A stretch of DNA of 64,000 bases from Rattus norvegicus (Eukaryota > Chordata > Mammalia > Rodentia > Muridae), in contig NC_086024.1 of the NCBI RefSeq assembly GCF_036323735.1, positions 67,948,424 through 68,012,423 on the forward strand. Direction: 5' to 3'. The notes under the pieces were generated by a model. It did no database searches and was not told the origin of the DNA. It saw only the letters and a program-made list of their open reading frames with translations. The position numbers were made by a program, and so were the translations under genes. Below, one piece after another: positions 32,459 to 44,986 of the stretch. Each line of letters opens with the position of its first letter. Within the stretch, counting starts at the first letter, position 1.

Positions 32459-33833
32459 AAAAAGATACACTCTGAGTTTGAAACAGGGGAAAATACTTCC
32501 ACATAAGGAAGCAAGTCCAGAACAGACTGAACATTTTTTCTGGCAGTATTCCAGGATCCAGAACCATTCCTGTGTCTAGGAGCCAGGCTGAAAGCTTGTT
32601 GAGTTTGCCTTTCCCATCAATGACCTTGCTAATAGGCTCAGAGACCACATGTACTCACTGCTGTCACTACATCAACCTAGCTTTAGATTTCTCTTTAGAG
32701 GAAATCTGCCCACATTCAAAGCAATCACTATCAAAGCTCTTCCTTTGAACTCTCTTCTGAAGAATAATCTGAGAACATCTGAGATTTAATGTCTCTTAAA
32801 ATGCCATGGAAAGGTAGTTCCGACTAACATGAATCCTTTACAGTCATTAGCTGGTGGGTTGGGCTCACTTATTCAGACATCTGTTGGACTAAAACATTGT
32901 TCTTTTAAACTAAGAACCTCAGAAACTTTCATACCTTTTTGAGCAGCTGTTTCAGAATTTTATCTATTTTATAGCATTTATTTTCTCCAGTGTTGTGTGC
33001 TAAGATGTCTGTGCACCAATGCCAATGTTTTAACCCTCTGAACCAATTTTGTTTATTGCTGATAGTTCTTGATGTAAGAGGAGTTGATCTTCTTGAAGTC
33101 ACCAGTTTCCATGCAACCCAGAACAAGATAAAATTTTAAGGTCTGTTTTTCACAGACATACAAGTTCCTCAGATTTTTCTGTATTATATAAATCACTATC
33201 CCTGAATAACAGTAGTTAAATTTTGAGTTCTCAGTATAAGCAAATATTAGGTCACCATTTTTAAAAGAACATTTTGAAATGCTGAAGTGGAACTAGCTTT
33301 AAGAACTTAAATGATAACACAGTCCCAGGACTTAGGGATGGATGAAGGCTGTCATGCCATTTGTGACAGGGACTGTCTTGGTTAACTTGTCATGTCAATG
33401 CTTTCTTCATTACTGTAGAGATCCTGCCTCAGCCACTGAATTATTCTTAGTCTGCTATGTCCTTGTTTTCTAGATGTCAATGCCACTATGATCCAGAAGA
33501 GACTGAAGAACCATCTCCGACTGCCAAGGGAGTATCCCCCATGGTCTCAGGATGGGACAGATGAAAACGTTGGAATGCTTGTTAGCTAGATGCTCCTTCC
33601 CTTTCTATGGAAGCTTTATGTCAATGAAGATATGGACATTACTGACATAACTCTACAGTAGCATCCATCCTTCCCATGTGATCAGAGAGCCCTTTCAATA
33701 GAACAAGAGGAGAGAGTCCTGTTCTTGTTTCAAGACAGAAAGAATGGAGGAGGTTGAGACCTGACATTATAAGTTGAATGAGGCCTGCAGTTTTTACCAA
33801 TATGTAGCCTAAGCTCCAAAAACAACCAACATG

Positions 33834-33835
<2 letters not shown>
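32459..33835. other. Unique-looking DNA; one weak terminal-exon-like segment
   Basis: No repeat recognised. At 33474-33564 a polypyrimidine-AG ('ccttgttttctag') is followed by a 30-codon frame ending in TGA at 33562-33564 (CQCHYDPEETEEPSPTAKG near its start). I cannot name a protein. See findings. Confidence 0.4.
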
Positions 33836-33871
<36 letters not shown>

Positions 33872-33884
33872 CAAAGATGGAGAG

Positions 33885-33951
<67 letters not shown>
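33836..33951. repeat. (TG)n and (GA)n microsatellites
   Basis: TG repeat 33836-33869, a short spacer, then a GA repeat 33888-33951. Confidence 0.96.
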
Positions 33952-33953
<2 letters not shown>

Positions 33954-34808
33954 CTCTACAAAGACCTTGCTTTCCTCACAATGTAGACCAGATGGGCCTC
34001 AATCTCAAGGAAATCTGCCTCTGCTTCCTGAGTGCTGGGAGTAAAAGCATACGCTTCTACCATGCTCCATCTTTTTGGGTCTTCATTTGTCAAAGAAATG
34101 CTGAAACCTCACGATTTAATTACTATGTCTCAAAATGGTTACAACATAGATCACAGTAGCTATTAATTAAGAGTCATTAATTTTAAAATATTAAAATACA
34201 TTTTAAAACACTCAGAATAGTTATGCAATAACAAAAGTAAAACCAGTACAAATATCTAAGAAAAAATATACAGTACTTCTTACTGCATGAGAAAAAATAA
34301 ATAAATTTAAAGTTTAAAAAAGTACCAGGCAGGGGATGTGTCTCCATGGTGGGGGGTTTGCAACCATATCCAAAGCCCTAGATAAGTCCTCCCCCAGAAT
34401 TATTAGGTATGCACAAATATACACACAGTGACATTAGCAGCAACACACTTGTCCTCTCTTGGTAAGTGAACATTTGTACATGAAAATTCTTCTCAAAATG
34501 TACAGATATGTAGATGCAGCGCCTTCTGAAAGAAGAATGCAGGAAGATTATATGATGAAGATGGGGAACGATTCCTATGTTCTGCCACACCAGTGCTCTT
34601 CAACTGAGAAACCCAGCAGTGGGCTCTGTTTATCCCACCTGATGGCTGGTACAGATCTGACAGAAAATGTAGAAGTGCTCTTTGTTACCAACAGCCTGTT
34701 GCTACCTCAGTGATTGAAGCAGAAATTCCGACAATAACATTATCTTTATCTGAGGGAGTTTTGCACAAACAACATGGTCAGGCTTCTCCTCCTTTCTTCT
34801 ATCTTCTC
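33952..34808. other. No feature recognised
   Basis: AT-rich unique-looking sequence. Confidence 0.45.
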
Positions 34809-34809
34809 A

Positions 34810-35356
34810 CTCCCCATTCTCTTTTTAATTTTATGCATTTTAAATAATTTATGATTACTAAAGATATCACCTCCTCCCTTCTATTTTTTCTCCCTAGAGA
34901 AAAAATATTTTTTCTCCCAAATCCCCTTCCTTTAATTCTTCACATTTCTTTCCTTCACTTATACTAATAACACCTCTTTCTTCAGTTATTATTGATGTGT
35001 ATGTATGTATACACATGGATACATGCACAGGCTGGGTCTGTTGTATGTAATAGTTTTAGGACTGATCACTTTGTTTTGGATAACCAGTTAGGAGGTTCAT
35101 CTCAGGGAGAGGCTAATTCTCTTAGTAGTCATTTAGTTGTCTGTCATTCTCTCTAGGGGTGGGATCCTACTAGATCTTTCTCTTTTACACATTGGTGTTA
35201 TCTGTTGATATCACTTTTGTTCAGATCTGATTTATGTACACATTTATATAGACGATTGTTCTACGATAGGCATCCTGGAATTCGGAGTCTTACACTATTT
35301 TAACCCCCTCTCACATAATGTGTCCTGAGTCATTGATACATATATGTGTGAGTGTG

Positions 35357-35403
<47 letters not shown>

Positions 35404-36985
35404 TAATTGGAGCTGCATCCCATGATTTATTGATCTTTGCATTTGTGGTTCTTGGTGATGTTTTTCCTCTACTGTGAAGAGAAGCTTCTTTGATGAGAGA
35501 TGATAGTTACATTATTCTGTGGGTAAAGGGTAATGTTGAGAATGTTGTTAGGAATTGTGCTGGTCTAGCAAAATGGCAGTAGTATATTCTCTTCTGAGAT
35601 CCAGGATCTCATTAGTTCCAGGAAATTGGCTAGGTTTCTACCAGGCATGATTTTTGTCCAGATGTGATTGCCTTAAGTCCAATTAGACAGCTGTTGGTTA
35701 CCACCAGTATGCGAGTGCCTTTTATTGCACCTAAAGAAGCCTATTTCCCATTCCCCCTATTAGATCACTCTGTTCTATATCTTGCTATTCCTCTTTACAC
35801 TTCTCTCCCTTCTTCTGTATTTATTCCCCCTTCCCTGAAGAGCCCCTGTTCTATTACCTTGATCAGATTTCTTCTCGAATTCCCCCTTCTGACAATGAGC
35901 CCATTTTATTTTCCTGGCTTCTGTAGTTACTACAGATTATGCCCCTACATCTGATTTGGAGCTAGGCATCTTCAATGAGAGAGGATGTGTAATGTTTGTT
36001 TTCCTGGGTCTGGGCTACTTCACTCAATGTGATCTTTTCTAGTTCCATTCATTTACCTACAATGTTTATGATTTGATTTATATTTTTCTTACAACTTAAT
36101 AGTATTCCAGAGTATACATGTACCTTATGTCCATTATCTATCAGTTGTAGGACATAGATTCTTTCTACTTCCTGTCTATTGTGAATAGAACTGCTATGAA
36201 CATGACTGATCAAGCATCTATGAAGTAGGATACTGAGTGGTTTGGGCACATGCCAGTGGCTGAGTCATAAGGTATATTTATTTTTAATTTCTTTGGGAAT
36301 TCTGCACACTAATTTCCGGCGTGGAGGCACCAGATTGTAATCCACCAATAATGAATGAGAGCTCTCTTTTGCCTACAACCTTTCCCGCAGCATTTCTTAT
36401 CAATCATTTTGCTGCTCTTTGCTCTTCCAACTGGGGCGAGCTGAAATCTCACTTTGTTCGTGTTTGCATACTTTGCAACTGCTAAGAATAATGAATTCTT
36501 TTTGAGGTATTTTTATTCATTTTTATTTCTTCTATTGAGTACTCCCTGCTTAGACCCACATCCCGTTTTGTTTTAGTTTGGTTGTTTTGTTGTTTGGGTG
36601 TTTTGTTTGTTTGTTTGTGTTTTAGAGGGGTTTCTTTGTATTTTCTGGCTATTACTCCTTGTTGATTGCATAGCTAGGAAAGATTTTCTCTCGTTTGGTG
36701 GGTTTCTTCTTCTCTTAGTTGGGTGTTTCCTTAGCTGTTTAGCAGCTTTTAGTTTTATGAAGGTCCCAGTTGTCAATTTTGGCCTTCATTCCTGGCCAAC
36801 TGGAGTCCTAGATAGGAAGTTCCTTCCTACCTCAACATCATATAGGTAGGATACGGCCTATGTGTTCTAAAAGTTTTTAAAATTGGAAATTGATGTCTTT
36901 GATCCACTTAGATCTAATTATTATACAGGATGATAGACATGAGTCTAATTTCATCCTTCCAGCACCACTTTTTGAAGATGTCCCC
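34810..36985 (-). mobile_element. Ancient L1 (Lx/L1_Mur type), 3'UTR and ORF2 C-terminal region
   Basis: 34810 to about 35740 matches old murine L1 3'UTR text ('gagaagcttctttgatgaga', 'agctgttggttaccaccagt'). An inserted or expanded (TA)n lies at 35356-35400. From about 35990 to 36985 it is the complement of old ORF2 sequence ('gatccacttagatctaatta', 'ccagcaccactttttgaaga'). Heavily mutated with no long open frame. Confidence 0.75.
35356..35400. repeat. (TA)n microsatellite
   Basis: AT dinucleotides within an old L1 3'UTR. Confidence 0.93.
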
Positions 36986-39028
36986 CAGGCTGATGCATGA
37001 CTGTCACAGCAGAGGATGTTGATTTTGATTTTAGAGGTCATATCTCTACCAAACCTTGTAGAGTATTGCTTCTGCAGAATCCACTCAGTGGAATTTAAAG
37101 AGACCTTTATCTTGTTCTTGGCCACTGTGATTTGGTCCTGGTTGAACAGCTGAACTAATGTCCTAATACAAGTAGTTACCATGTGAAATGCGTAGAGTTT
37201 ATACTCCTTATCATTATGATTATTTGATAACTGAAGACACTAATGATCTTAGTAATAAAATGGGATAGGAAGTTATGATGGGTGATTTACTAATATAAAC
37301 AGAATGGATAACATTCAACCTTGAATTCTCTGGCAATCATACGTGCTTGTGCTTCAGAAAGTGCTGACATACAGGGATGTAAAAAGGGGGAAGTCTGGCT
37401 TATTTTATGTGAGGTTGATACCTGATCTCATGCCTGTGGAGTTAGTGGAAAATTTTAGTTTCTTTTGTTGATTCTTATTAGAAAAGGCTACTGTCCTCTC
37501 ATTTATCCAGTAGTCTCCCTTGGGCAGTTACCTCTATACACTGATAAATTGTTACAGCTCTGGGAGAAGGGACTGTACCAGAGGCTACTAATAGACAAGA
37601 AAGAACAACAAAGGAGTAAGAGATGTGCTTTGTAATTTTTTTTAAGGGAAACTTTGTCTCCTTCTCGATCTATAACTTACAGAAGAACTTAGATAAAATA
37701 ACACTGGTTTCTTGTGAGCTATCTTCTCATGGTTCCAGCCAAGAAAATTCTGTCAGGCATAATATGGTAGGGCACAGAAACATGGGTGGACATTGACTGA
37801 TTTATGATGGAGTTAAGTGTCACATAAGGGAAAATTCATTCAAAAGGAGAGTTGGGAAGGGGTTATATGACCAAGTGATAGGCAGGGATTAAAATCCAAA
37901 AGAGATTTTTTTTGTAGTTATAGGAAGGTAATGGGACATCAGGAAGAGAAGCATCCTTTAAGAATATCCTTCTAAACCCAAGCTGGACAAAAATATCTGA
38001 TAACAAATTCAGCATTCAGTTTAGCTAGCTGATTGGTCAGACACCAAGAAGCATGATCTTGCCCACACTTTAAGCAGGAAGCCAGACTTCCAGCTGCTAA
38101 CTGGGTACAAGGAGAGGCTTGGGCATTTTAGGCTTTATTTTAGAAGGAGAAAGAAAACTTAGAATTCCTGCATGGTTAATACTATGTTTCCTCGTAATGA
38201 ATTCTTGTAGCAATCCCAGCAGCACCCTTATCTGAAAGTCAGTGATTTGATCAAGGACATGTGTAACTCAGGGCTTTGGACTCAGGGCTGACTGATTCTA
38301 AAATTTTATATTATCTGTTTTATGATATTTTGGGGGTGTCCTCAGGGATTGTTTTTCAAGAGTTCATGCAGAAGGCGAAGAGTTAGAGAAACCCAACCCT
38401 TTCCTCAAACATGTTTATTTGCCAAATAAGGACACTCTTACTTCCCAGGACTTCTTTATGATTTCCCAGAAGGGTGGGAAGAAGGTTCCCACGGAGCAAA
38501 TCTAATGAATGGTTCTGCCGCTCTTCCCCACTATGGAACTCTCAGCTGTTGCATCCCAGAAGAATGCCAATGGCCTCCCCGGCCATCAATGACCAAAGCT
38601 ATCTTCCAAAGGCGGGACAGAACCTTAACATGCAAAAAAGGAAATCATAAGGAAGATGCAATCCTGTAGCTGATCAGGTAAAAGCAAGTCAAATGAATTC
38701 TTAGACATTATTTCTGCTGCACCAAAAGGAGGACTATTATAGAGAATTTACATGGTTTGTATGGAGAAAGTTTTTCAAGAATATGGAGAAACTGGAACTC
38801 TGATTCCTTGAGAGTAGGAACCTAAGTTGTCATTCATCATTTAATTGCACTTGGTTTGCTCAGAATCTTTACTTTCTTATATAGAAATAATCATCCACAT
38901 TGGTAGAGTTGTTGTACAATGATATGTAATCAAATATTTTTTTAAAAAATTGAAATCAATAAGTATGCAGAGTAAATTATAGGCCACTTCTGCTCATTGA
39001 GTCTTATGAAGACAAAAATGTAGTTGGA
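36986..39028. other. About 2 kb of unique-looking DNA
   Basis: No repeat, exon or RNA gene recognised in either strand. Old repeats too diverged to see by eye may be present. Confidence 0.5.

Positions 39029-39090
<62 letters not shown>
39029..39090. repeat. (ATCT)n microsatellite
   Basis: About 15 perfect ATCT tetranucleotides. Confidence 0.97.
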
Positions 39091-39324
39091 GTTTGTATGT
39101 ATCAAGACTATATAAAATGTAAGAAAAACAATTTAATGAAAACAAAAAATGATAGGCCTATGTGTTCAAATGCATACAAAGAAAGACCTGGAAGGGAACA
39201 CTTCATTGAGTGGTCATTTCACAGAGACAAGGTGAGATGTGAATGGAATAAGATGTGGTGATCCACAGTTTATACACATTTCCTCATGGTTTAGATTTGG
39301 GAATTCTGCATGTATTGTTGTAAT

Positions 39325-42147
39325 TTATTCATTTTCTTTCTTTTAGCTATTCTTCTCTCACAGAATGCATCCTGACTACAGCCATATCTTCTATTACTCC
39401 ATCCACTTCCCCCTCCTCCAGATCCTCTGCTCCTTCATTTCTGTTTAGAAAAAAGCATTCTTTCCAGGGATAGCAACTGAACACAACATAACAAGATGCA
39501 TAAAGACTAGGCATAAACCCTCATATCAAAGCTGAGCTCAGCAACCTGGGAGGAGAAAAGGGGTTCCAAAAGCAGGAAAAAGAAACAGTGACATCCACAC
39601 TCTCACTGATATGACTCCCACAAAACCCCCATGGTAAAAAACAAAATCATGTGTGCAGAAGACCTAGTATAGACCCACCCAGGCTCCATGATTGCTAGTG
39701 AGTCTCTGTGAGCACCTATGAACCTTGCTTAGTTGATTCTGTGAGCTGTGTTCTCCTGGCATTCTTGACTCCTTTAGCTTCTACAGTCCATCCTCCTGCT
39801 CTTCCCTGGGTTTTTCCAAGCCCCACATAATGATTGGCTGTAGGTTTCTGTGCCTGCTTTTATCAGCTTCTAGAAAAGACCCTCTCATGACATTTAGGCT
39901 AGGCACCAATCTATGACTCTAGCAGAATATCATTAGGAATCACTTCATTGAATTTTTTTGTCTTGACAATTGTGATTGGTTCTACTCTAGATCTCTGGGC
40001 TATTGGCCATCTAATTATTGTCAAGTATGGGCTCCTTCTTGTGGTTTGGGCCACAAGTCATTCATTGGTAACTCCCACAAGTTCAGACCCACCATTACCC
40101 CAGCACATCTTGCAGGTAGAATAAGATATGGATCAAAGTTTTTTTTTTTTTTTGGTCTGGGTTGGTGTCTCAGTCCCATCATTGGAAGCCACTTCTGGTT
40201 ACAGACGATGTATAATTCAGGCTCCATATCCTCTATTACTAGGAGTCCTTGGTAGGGTCACCCTCATAGGTTCTATGAAGTTTCCACGCCACCCCCAGAT
40301 GTGTCTCCCCTCTTTAAAGTGTTTCTTGCCATACTCTTCCCTTCCATCCCTCCTTCCTTAATTTTATCCCTTCTGTTCTTATCCCTACCTGCATCTAGTC
40401 CACCAAGAAAATCTATTCCCATTCTCAGGAAGGTTCATTCATCAGTCTAGACCCATCTTTCTTAACTTCTCTGGGTCTGTGGGTTCTACGCTGATTATTA
40501 CTTACTTAACATACATTCACTTATAGGTGAGGACATATTATGTTTGCCTTTCTGAGTATGGGTTGCTGCACTTGGAATGACGTTTTTCTAGTTCCACATA
40601 AAGTCATTGTTTTTGACAGCTGAGTGATATTCCACATCACAATGGTATTGCAGCTGAGTGTGTAAATGTACCATATTTTTTTTTACCAATTCTTCTGGTG
40701 AGAGATATCTAGATTGTTTCCACCTTCTGGCTATTATGAATAAAACTGCTGTGAATATAGTTAAGCAAGAGTTCTTGTGGTAGAATGGAGTGTCCTTTGG
40801 GTATATGCCAAATTATATTACCATAATTATCTATGTCTTGAGGTAGATAGATTCCTAAGTTTTCTGAGGAACAACCCTATCGATTTCCATAGTGGTTGTA
40901 CAAGTTTACATGTCCACTAGTGATGGAAGATTGTTCCCTCGGTTCCACTTCCTTGCCAGAATGAGCTGTCACTTGTGTTTTTTATGTTAGCCATCCATTC
41001 TGACCCGTGTAACATGGAATCTCAGAGTTGTTTTGATTTTCATTTTCCTGATGGTTAAGGATGCTAAACATTTTTGTACATGCTTCTAAGCCACTAAAGA
41101 AGCTATTGAGAATGCGCTGTGAGATTTAAACCCCATTTTTATTTATTTTATTTTTTAATATTTTTATTTACATTTCAAATGATATCCCTTTCCCAGTTTC
41201 CCCTCCAGAAACACACTATCCCATTTCCCTTTCCCTTGCTTCTATAAAGGTGTTCTGTCATCTACCCACCCATTCCCTCCCACCTCCCTGCCCTGACATT
41301 CCCCTACATGAGTCCATCACAGTGTACTGTTGGGATGGTATGAATCCCATTTTAAAATTGGATAATTTGGTTTGTTGATTTCTAGTTTTTGGAGTTCTTT
41401 TTATATTTTGGATATCACTCCTATGTTGGATATGGAGTTGGTGAAAATTTTTCCCATTCTGTAGGTTGCTGTTTTGGCCTATTGACTATCCTTTGCCTTA
41501 CAAACATTTCAGTGTCATGATGTCCCATTTATTTACTGTTGATCTTAGTGACAGTGCTATTGGTATTTTGTTCAGAAAGTTGTTTCCTGTGCTAATGTGT
41601 TCATGACTATTCCCAACTTTCTCTTCTACCAGGTTTTTTGTCCTTGGTTTTATGCTGAGATATTTGATCCACTTGGACTTGAAATATATGCAGGGTGATA
41701 AATATGGATCTATTTGTATTATTCTACATGCAGACATCCAGTTAGACCACCACCATTTATTAAAGATGCTTTCTCGTATCAATTGTGTGTTCTGACTTCT
41801 TAAAAAAAAACAATTAGGTGTTGATAGGTCTGTAGATTTATGTCTGGGTCTTTGTTTGGATTAAGTGTCTGTTTTTATACCAATATCATGCTGTTTTTAT
41901 TATTATTGCTCTGTATTACAGCTTGGAATGGTGATATATCTGGAAGTTCTCTTATTGTTCAGGACTGTATTAGCTATCATGGAGAGTTTATTTTTCCATA
42001 CGAAATTGAGTATTTTACTTTCGAGTTCTGCAAATAATTGTGTGGAAATTTTGGTGGGGGTTGCATTTAATCAGTAGATTGCTTTTGGTAAGGTGACCAT
42101 TTTTTGCTATGTTAATACTATTGATCCTAGAGCATCAGGAGGTTTTT
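39325..42147 (-). mobile_element. Ancient Lx-type L1 with nested L1 fragment
   Basis: 39325 to about 40490 is the complement of an Lx 3'UTR ('accccagcacatcttgcagg', 'gttggtgtctcagtcccatc'). From about 40500 to 42147 it is the complement of old ORF2, including the recognisable end with 'ccacttggacttgaaatata'. A younger L1 3' fragment sits at 41140-41342, and a much younger L1 abuts at 42158. The ORF2 equivalent has many stops and frameshifts. Confidence 0.85.
41129..41353 (-). mobile_element. L1 3'UTR fragment nested in the Lx copy
   Basis: The insert 41140-41342 starts T-rich ('tttatttacatttcaaatga') and continues with a pyrimidine-rich L1 3'UTR. It is flanked by an 11-bp TSD, aa[c/t]cccatttt (41129-41139 and 41343-41353), one mismatch. 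Host ORF2 homology resumes directly after it. Confidence 0.8.
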
Positions 42148-42157
42148 CATCTTCTGG

Positions 42158-43773
42158 GTTTTTTGTTTTTTGTTTTTTTTATTATTAACTTGAGTATTTC
42201 TTATATGCATTTCGAGTGTTATTCCCTTTCCCTGTTTCCGGGCAAACATCCCCATAATCCCTCCCCCTCCCCTTCTTTAAGGGTGTTCCCCTCCCCATCC
42301 TCCCCCCATTCCCGCCCTCCCCCCAACAATCTAGTTCACTGGGGGTTCAGTCTTAGCAGGACCCAGGGCTTCCCCTTCCACTGGTGCTCTTACTAGGATA
42401 TTCATTGCTACCTATGAGGTCAGAGTCCACGGTCAGTCCATGTATAGTCTTTAGGTAGTGGCTTAGTCCCTGGAAGCTCTGGTTGCTTGGCATTGTTGAA
42501 CATATGGGGTCTCGAGCCCCTTCAAGCTCTTCCAGTTCTTTCTCTGATTCCTTCAACGGGGGTCCTATTCTCAGTTCAGTGGTTTAATGATGGCATTCGC
42601 CTCTGTATTTGCTGTATTCTGGCTGTGTCTCTGAGGAGCGATCTACATCCGGCTCCTGTCGTCGGCCTGCACTTCTTTGCTTCATCCATCTTGTCGAATT
42701 GGATGGCTGTATATGTGTGGGCCACATGTGGAGCAGGCTCTGAATGGGTGTTCCTTCTGTGTCTGTTTTAATCTTTGCCTCTCTATTCCCTGCCAAGGGT
42801 ATTCTTGTTCCCCTTTTAAAGAAGGAGTGAATCATTCACATTTTGATCATCCGTCTTGAGTTTCATCTGTTCTAGGCATCTAGGGTAATTCAAGTATTTG
42901 GGCTAATAGCCACTTATCAATGAGTGCATACCATGTGTGTTTTTCTGTGATTGGGTTAGCTCACTCAGGATGATATTTTCCACTTCCAACCATTTGCCTA
43001 GGAATTTCATAAAGTCATTGTTTTTGATAGCTGAGTAATATTCCATTGTGTAGATGTACCACATTTTCTGTATCCATTCCTCTGTTGAAGGGCATCTGGG
43101 TTCTTTCCAGCTTCTGGCTATTATAAATAAGGCTGCAATGAACATAGTGGAGCACGTGTCTTTTTTATATGTTGGGGCATCTTGTGGGTATATGCCCAAG
43201 AGAAGTATAGCTGGGTCCTCAGGCAGTTCAATGTCCAATTTTCTGAGGAACCTCCAGACTGATTTCCAGAATGGTTGTACCAGTCTGCAATCCCACCAAC
43301 AATGGAGGAGTGTTCCTCTTTCTCCACATCCTCGTCAGCATCTGCTGTCACCTGAGTTTTTGATCTTAGCCATTCTCACTGGTGCAAGGTGAAATCTCAG
43401 GGTTGTTTTGATTTGCATTTCCTTATGACTAAAGATGTTGTACATTTCTTTAGGTGTTTCTCAGTCATTCGGCATTCCTCAGCTGTGAATTCTTTGTTTA
43501 GCTCTGAACCCCATTTTTTAATAGGGTTATTTGTCTCCCTGCAGTCTAACTTCTTGAGTTCTTTGTGTATTTTGGATATAAGGCCTCTATCTGTTGTAGG
43601 ATTGGTAAAGATCTTTTCCCAATCTGTTGGTTGCCATTTTGTCCTAACCACAGTGTCCTTTGCCTTACAGAAGCTTTGCAGTTTTATGAGATCCCATTTG
43701 TCGATTCTTGATCTTAGAGCATAAGCCATTGGTGTTTTGTTCAGGAAATTTTTTCCAGTGCCCATGTGTTCCA
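42158..43773 (-). mobile_element. Young L1 3' half, left arm of inverted pair
   Basis: T-rich tail (42158-42182), complement of the L1 3'UTR (42183 to about 42905), then complement of the ORF2 C-terminus with a frameshift near 43395. The 5' truncation is at about 43772, at sequence encoding KLGKHLEHMGTGKNFL. Short similar sequences, catctt[c/t]tgg, sit at 42148-42157 and 43772-43781 and could be a TSD. However, the old L1 DNA on the two sides comes from different parts of ORF2. Confidence 0.92.
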
Positions 43774-43847
43774 TCTTTTGGGTATATGCCCCAGAGTGGT
43801 ATAGCTGGGTCTTCAGGTATATCTATTTCCAATTTTCTGAGGAACCA
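43774..43847 (-). mobile_element. Old L1 ORF2 fragment between two young L1s
   Basis: 'ttttgggtatatgccccaga' through 'aattttctgaggaaccacca' is the complement of an older ORF2 C-terminal segment, distinct in sequence from both flanking young copies. It is not collinear with the old L1 that ends at 42157. Confidence 0.75.
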
Positions 43848-44986
43848 CCATTGTTGTTGGGATTGCAGACTGGTACAACCATTCTGGAAATCAGTCTGGA
43901 GGTTCCTCAGAAAATTGGACATTGAACTGCCTGAGGATCCAGGTATACCTCTCTTGGGCATATACCCACAAGATGCCCCAACATATAACAAAGACACGTG
44001 CTCCACTATGTTCATTGCAGCCTTATTTATAATAGCCAGAAGCTGGAAAGAACCCAGATGCCCTTCAACAGAGGAATGGATACAGAAAATGTGGTACATC
44101 TACACAATGGAATATTACTCAGCTATCAAAAACAATGACTTTATGAAATTCCTAGGCAAATGGTTGGAAGTGGAAAATATCATCCTGAGTGAGCTAACCC
44201 AATCACAGAAAAACACACAGGGTATGCACTCATTGATAAGTGGCTATTAGCCCAAATACTTGAATTACCCTAGATGCCTAGAACAGATGAAACTCAAGAC
44301 GGATGATCAAAATGTGAATGCTTCACTCCTTCTTTAAAAGGGGAACAAGAATACCCTTGGCAGGGAATAGAGAGGCAAAGATTAAAACAGACACAGAAGG
44401 AACACCCATTCAGAGCCTGCTCCACATGTGGCCCACACATATACAGCCATCCAATTCGACAAGATGGATGAAGCAAAGAAGTGCAGGCCGACGACAGGAG
44501 CCGGATGTAGATCGCTCCTGAGAGACACAGCCAGAATACAGCAAATACAGAGGCGAATGCCAGCAGCAAACCACTGAACTGAGAACAGGACCCCCGTTGA
44601 AGGAATCAGAGAAAGAACTGGAAGAGCTTGAAGGGGCTCGAGACCCCATATGTTCAACAATGCCAAGCAACCAGAGCTTCCAGGGACTAAGCCACTACCT
44701 AAAGACTATACATGGACTGACCGTGGACTCTGACCTCATAGGTAGCAATGAATATCCTAGTAAGAGCACCAGTGGAAGGGGAAGCCCTGGGTCCTGCTAA
44801 GACTGAACCCCCAGTGAACTAGATTGTTGGGGGGAGGGCGGCAATGGGGGGAGGATGGGGAGGGGAACACCCATCAAGAAGGGAAGGGGGAGGGATTATG
44901 GGGATGTTTGCCCGGAAGCCAGGAAAGGGAATAACACTCGAAATGTATATAAGAAATACTCAAGTTAATAAAAAAAAAAAAAAAAA
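43848..44986 (+). mobile_element. Young L1 3' end, right arm of inverted pair
   Basis: Begins inside ORF2 at sequence encoding HCCWDCRLVQPFW-like residues, runs to the ORF2 stop (44248-44250), then the 3'UTR and A-tail (44970-44986). It shares variants with the left arm that the other young L1s in the window lack: 'gacacagaagga', an extra 'gac' in 'gccgacgacaggagcc', and 'gggattatgggga' in the 3'UTR. Confidence 0.93.

Noticed and set aside
32006..32648. Frames with Arg/Glu, Thr/His or Cys/Val/Ser repeats
   Set aside because: Translations of CA/GA microsatellites. The same applies at 6346, 20289, 22324, 48262-48710 and 63330-63647.
39029..39090. Possible CRISPR or other spaced array
   Set aside because: Repeats have no spacers; ordinary microsatellites.
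43708..44250. 180-codon plus-strand frame spanning both L1 arms
   Set aside because: A chance fusion of antisense left-arm and sense right-arm L1 sequence across the junction at about 43848.
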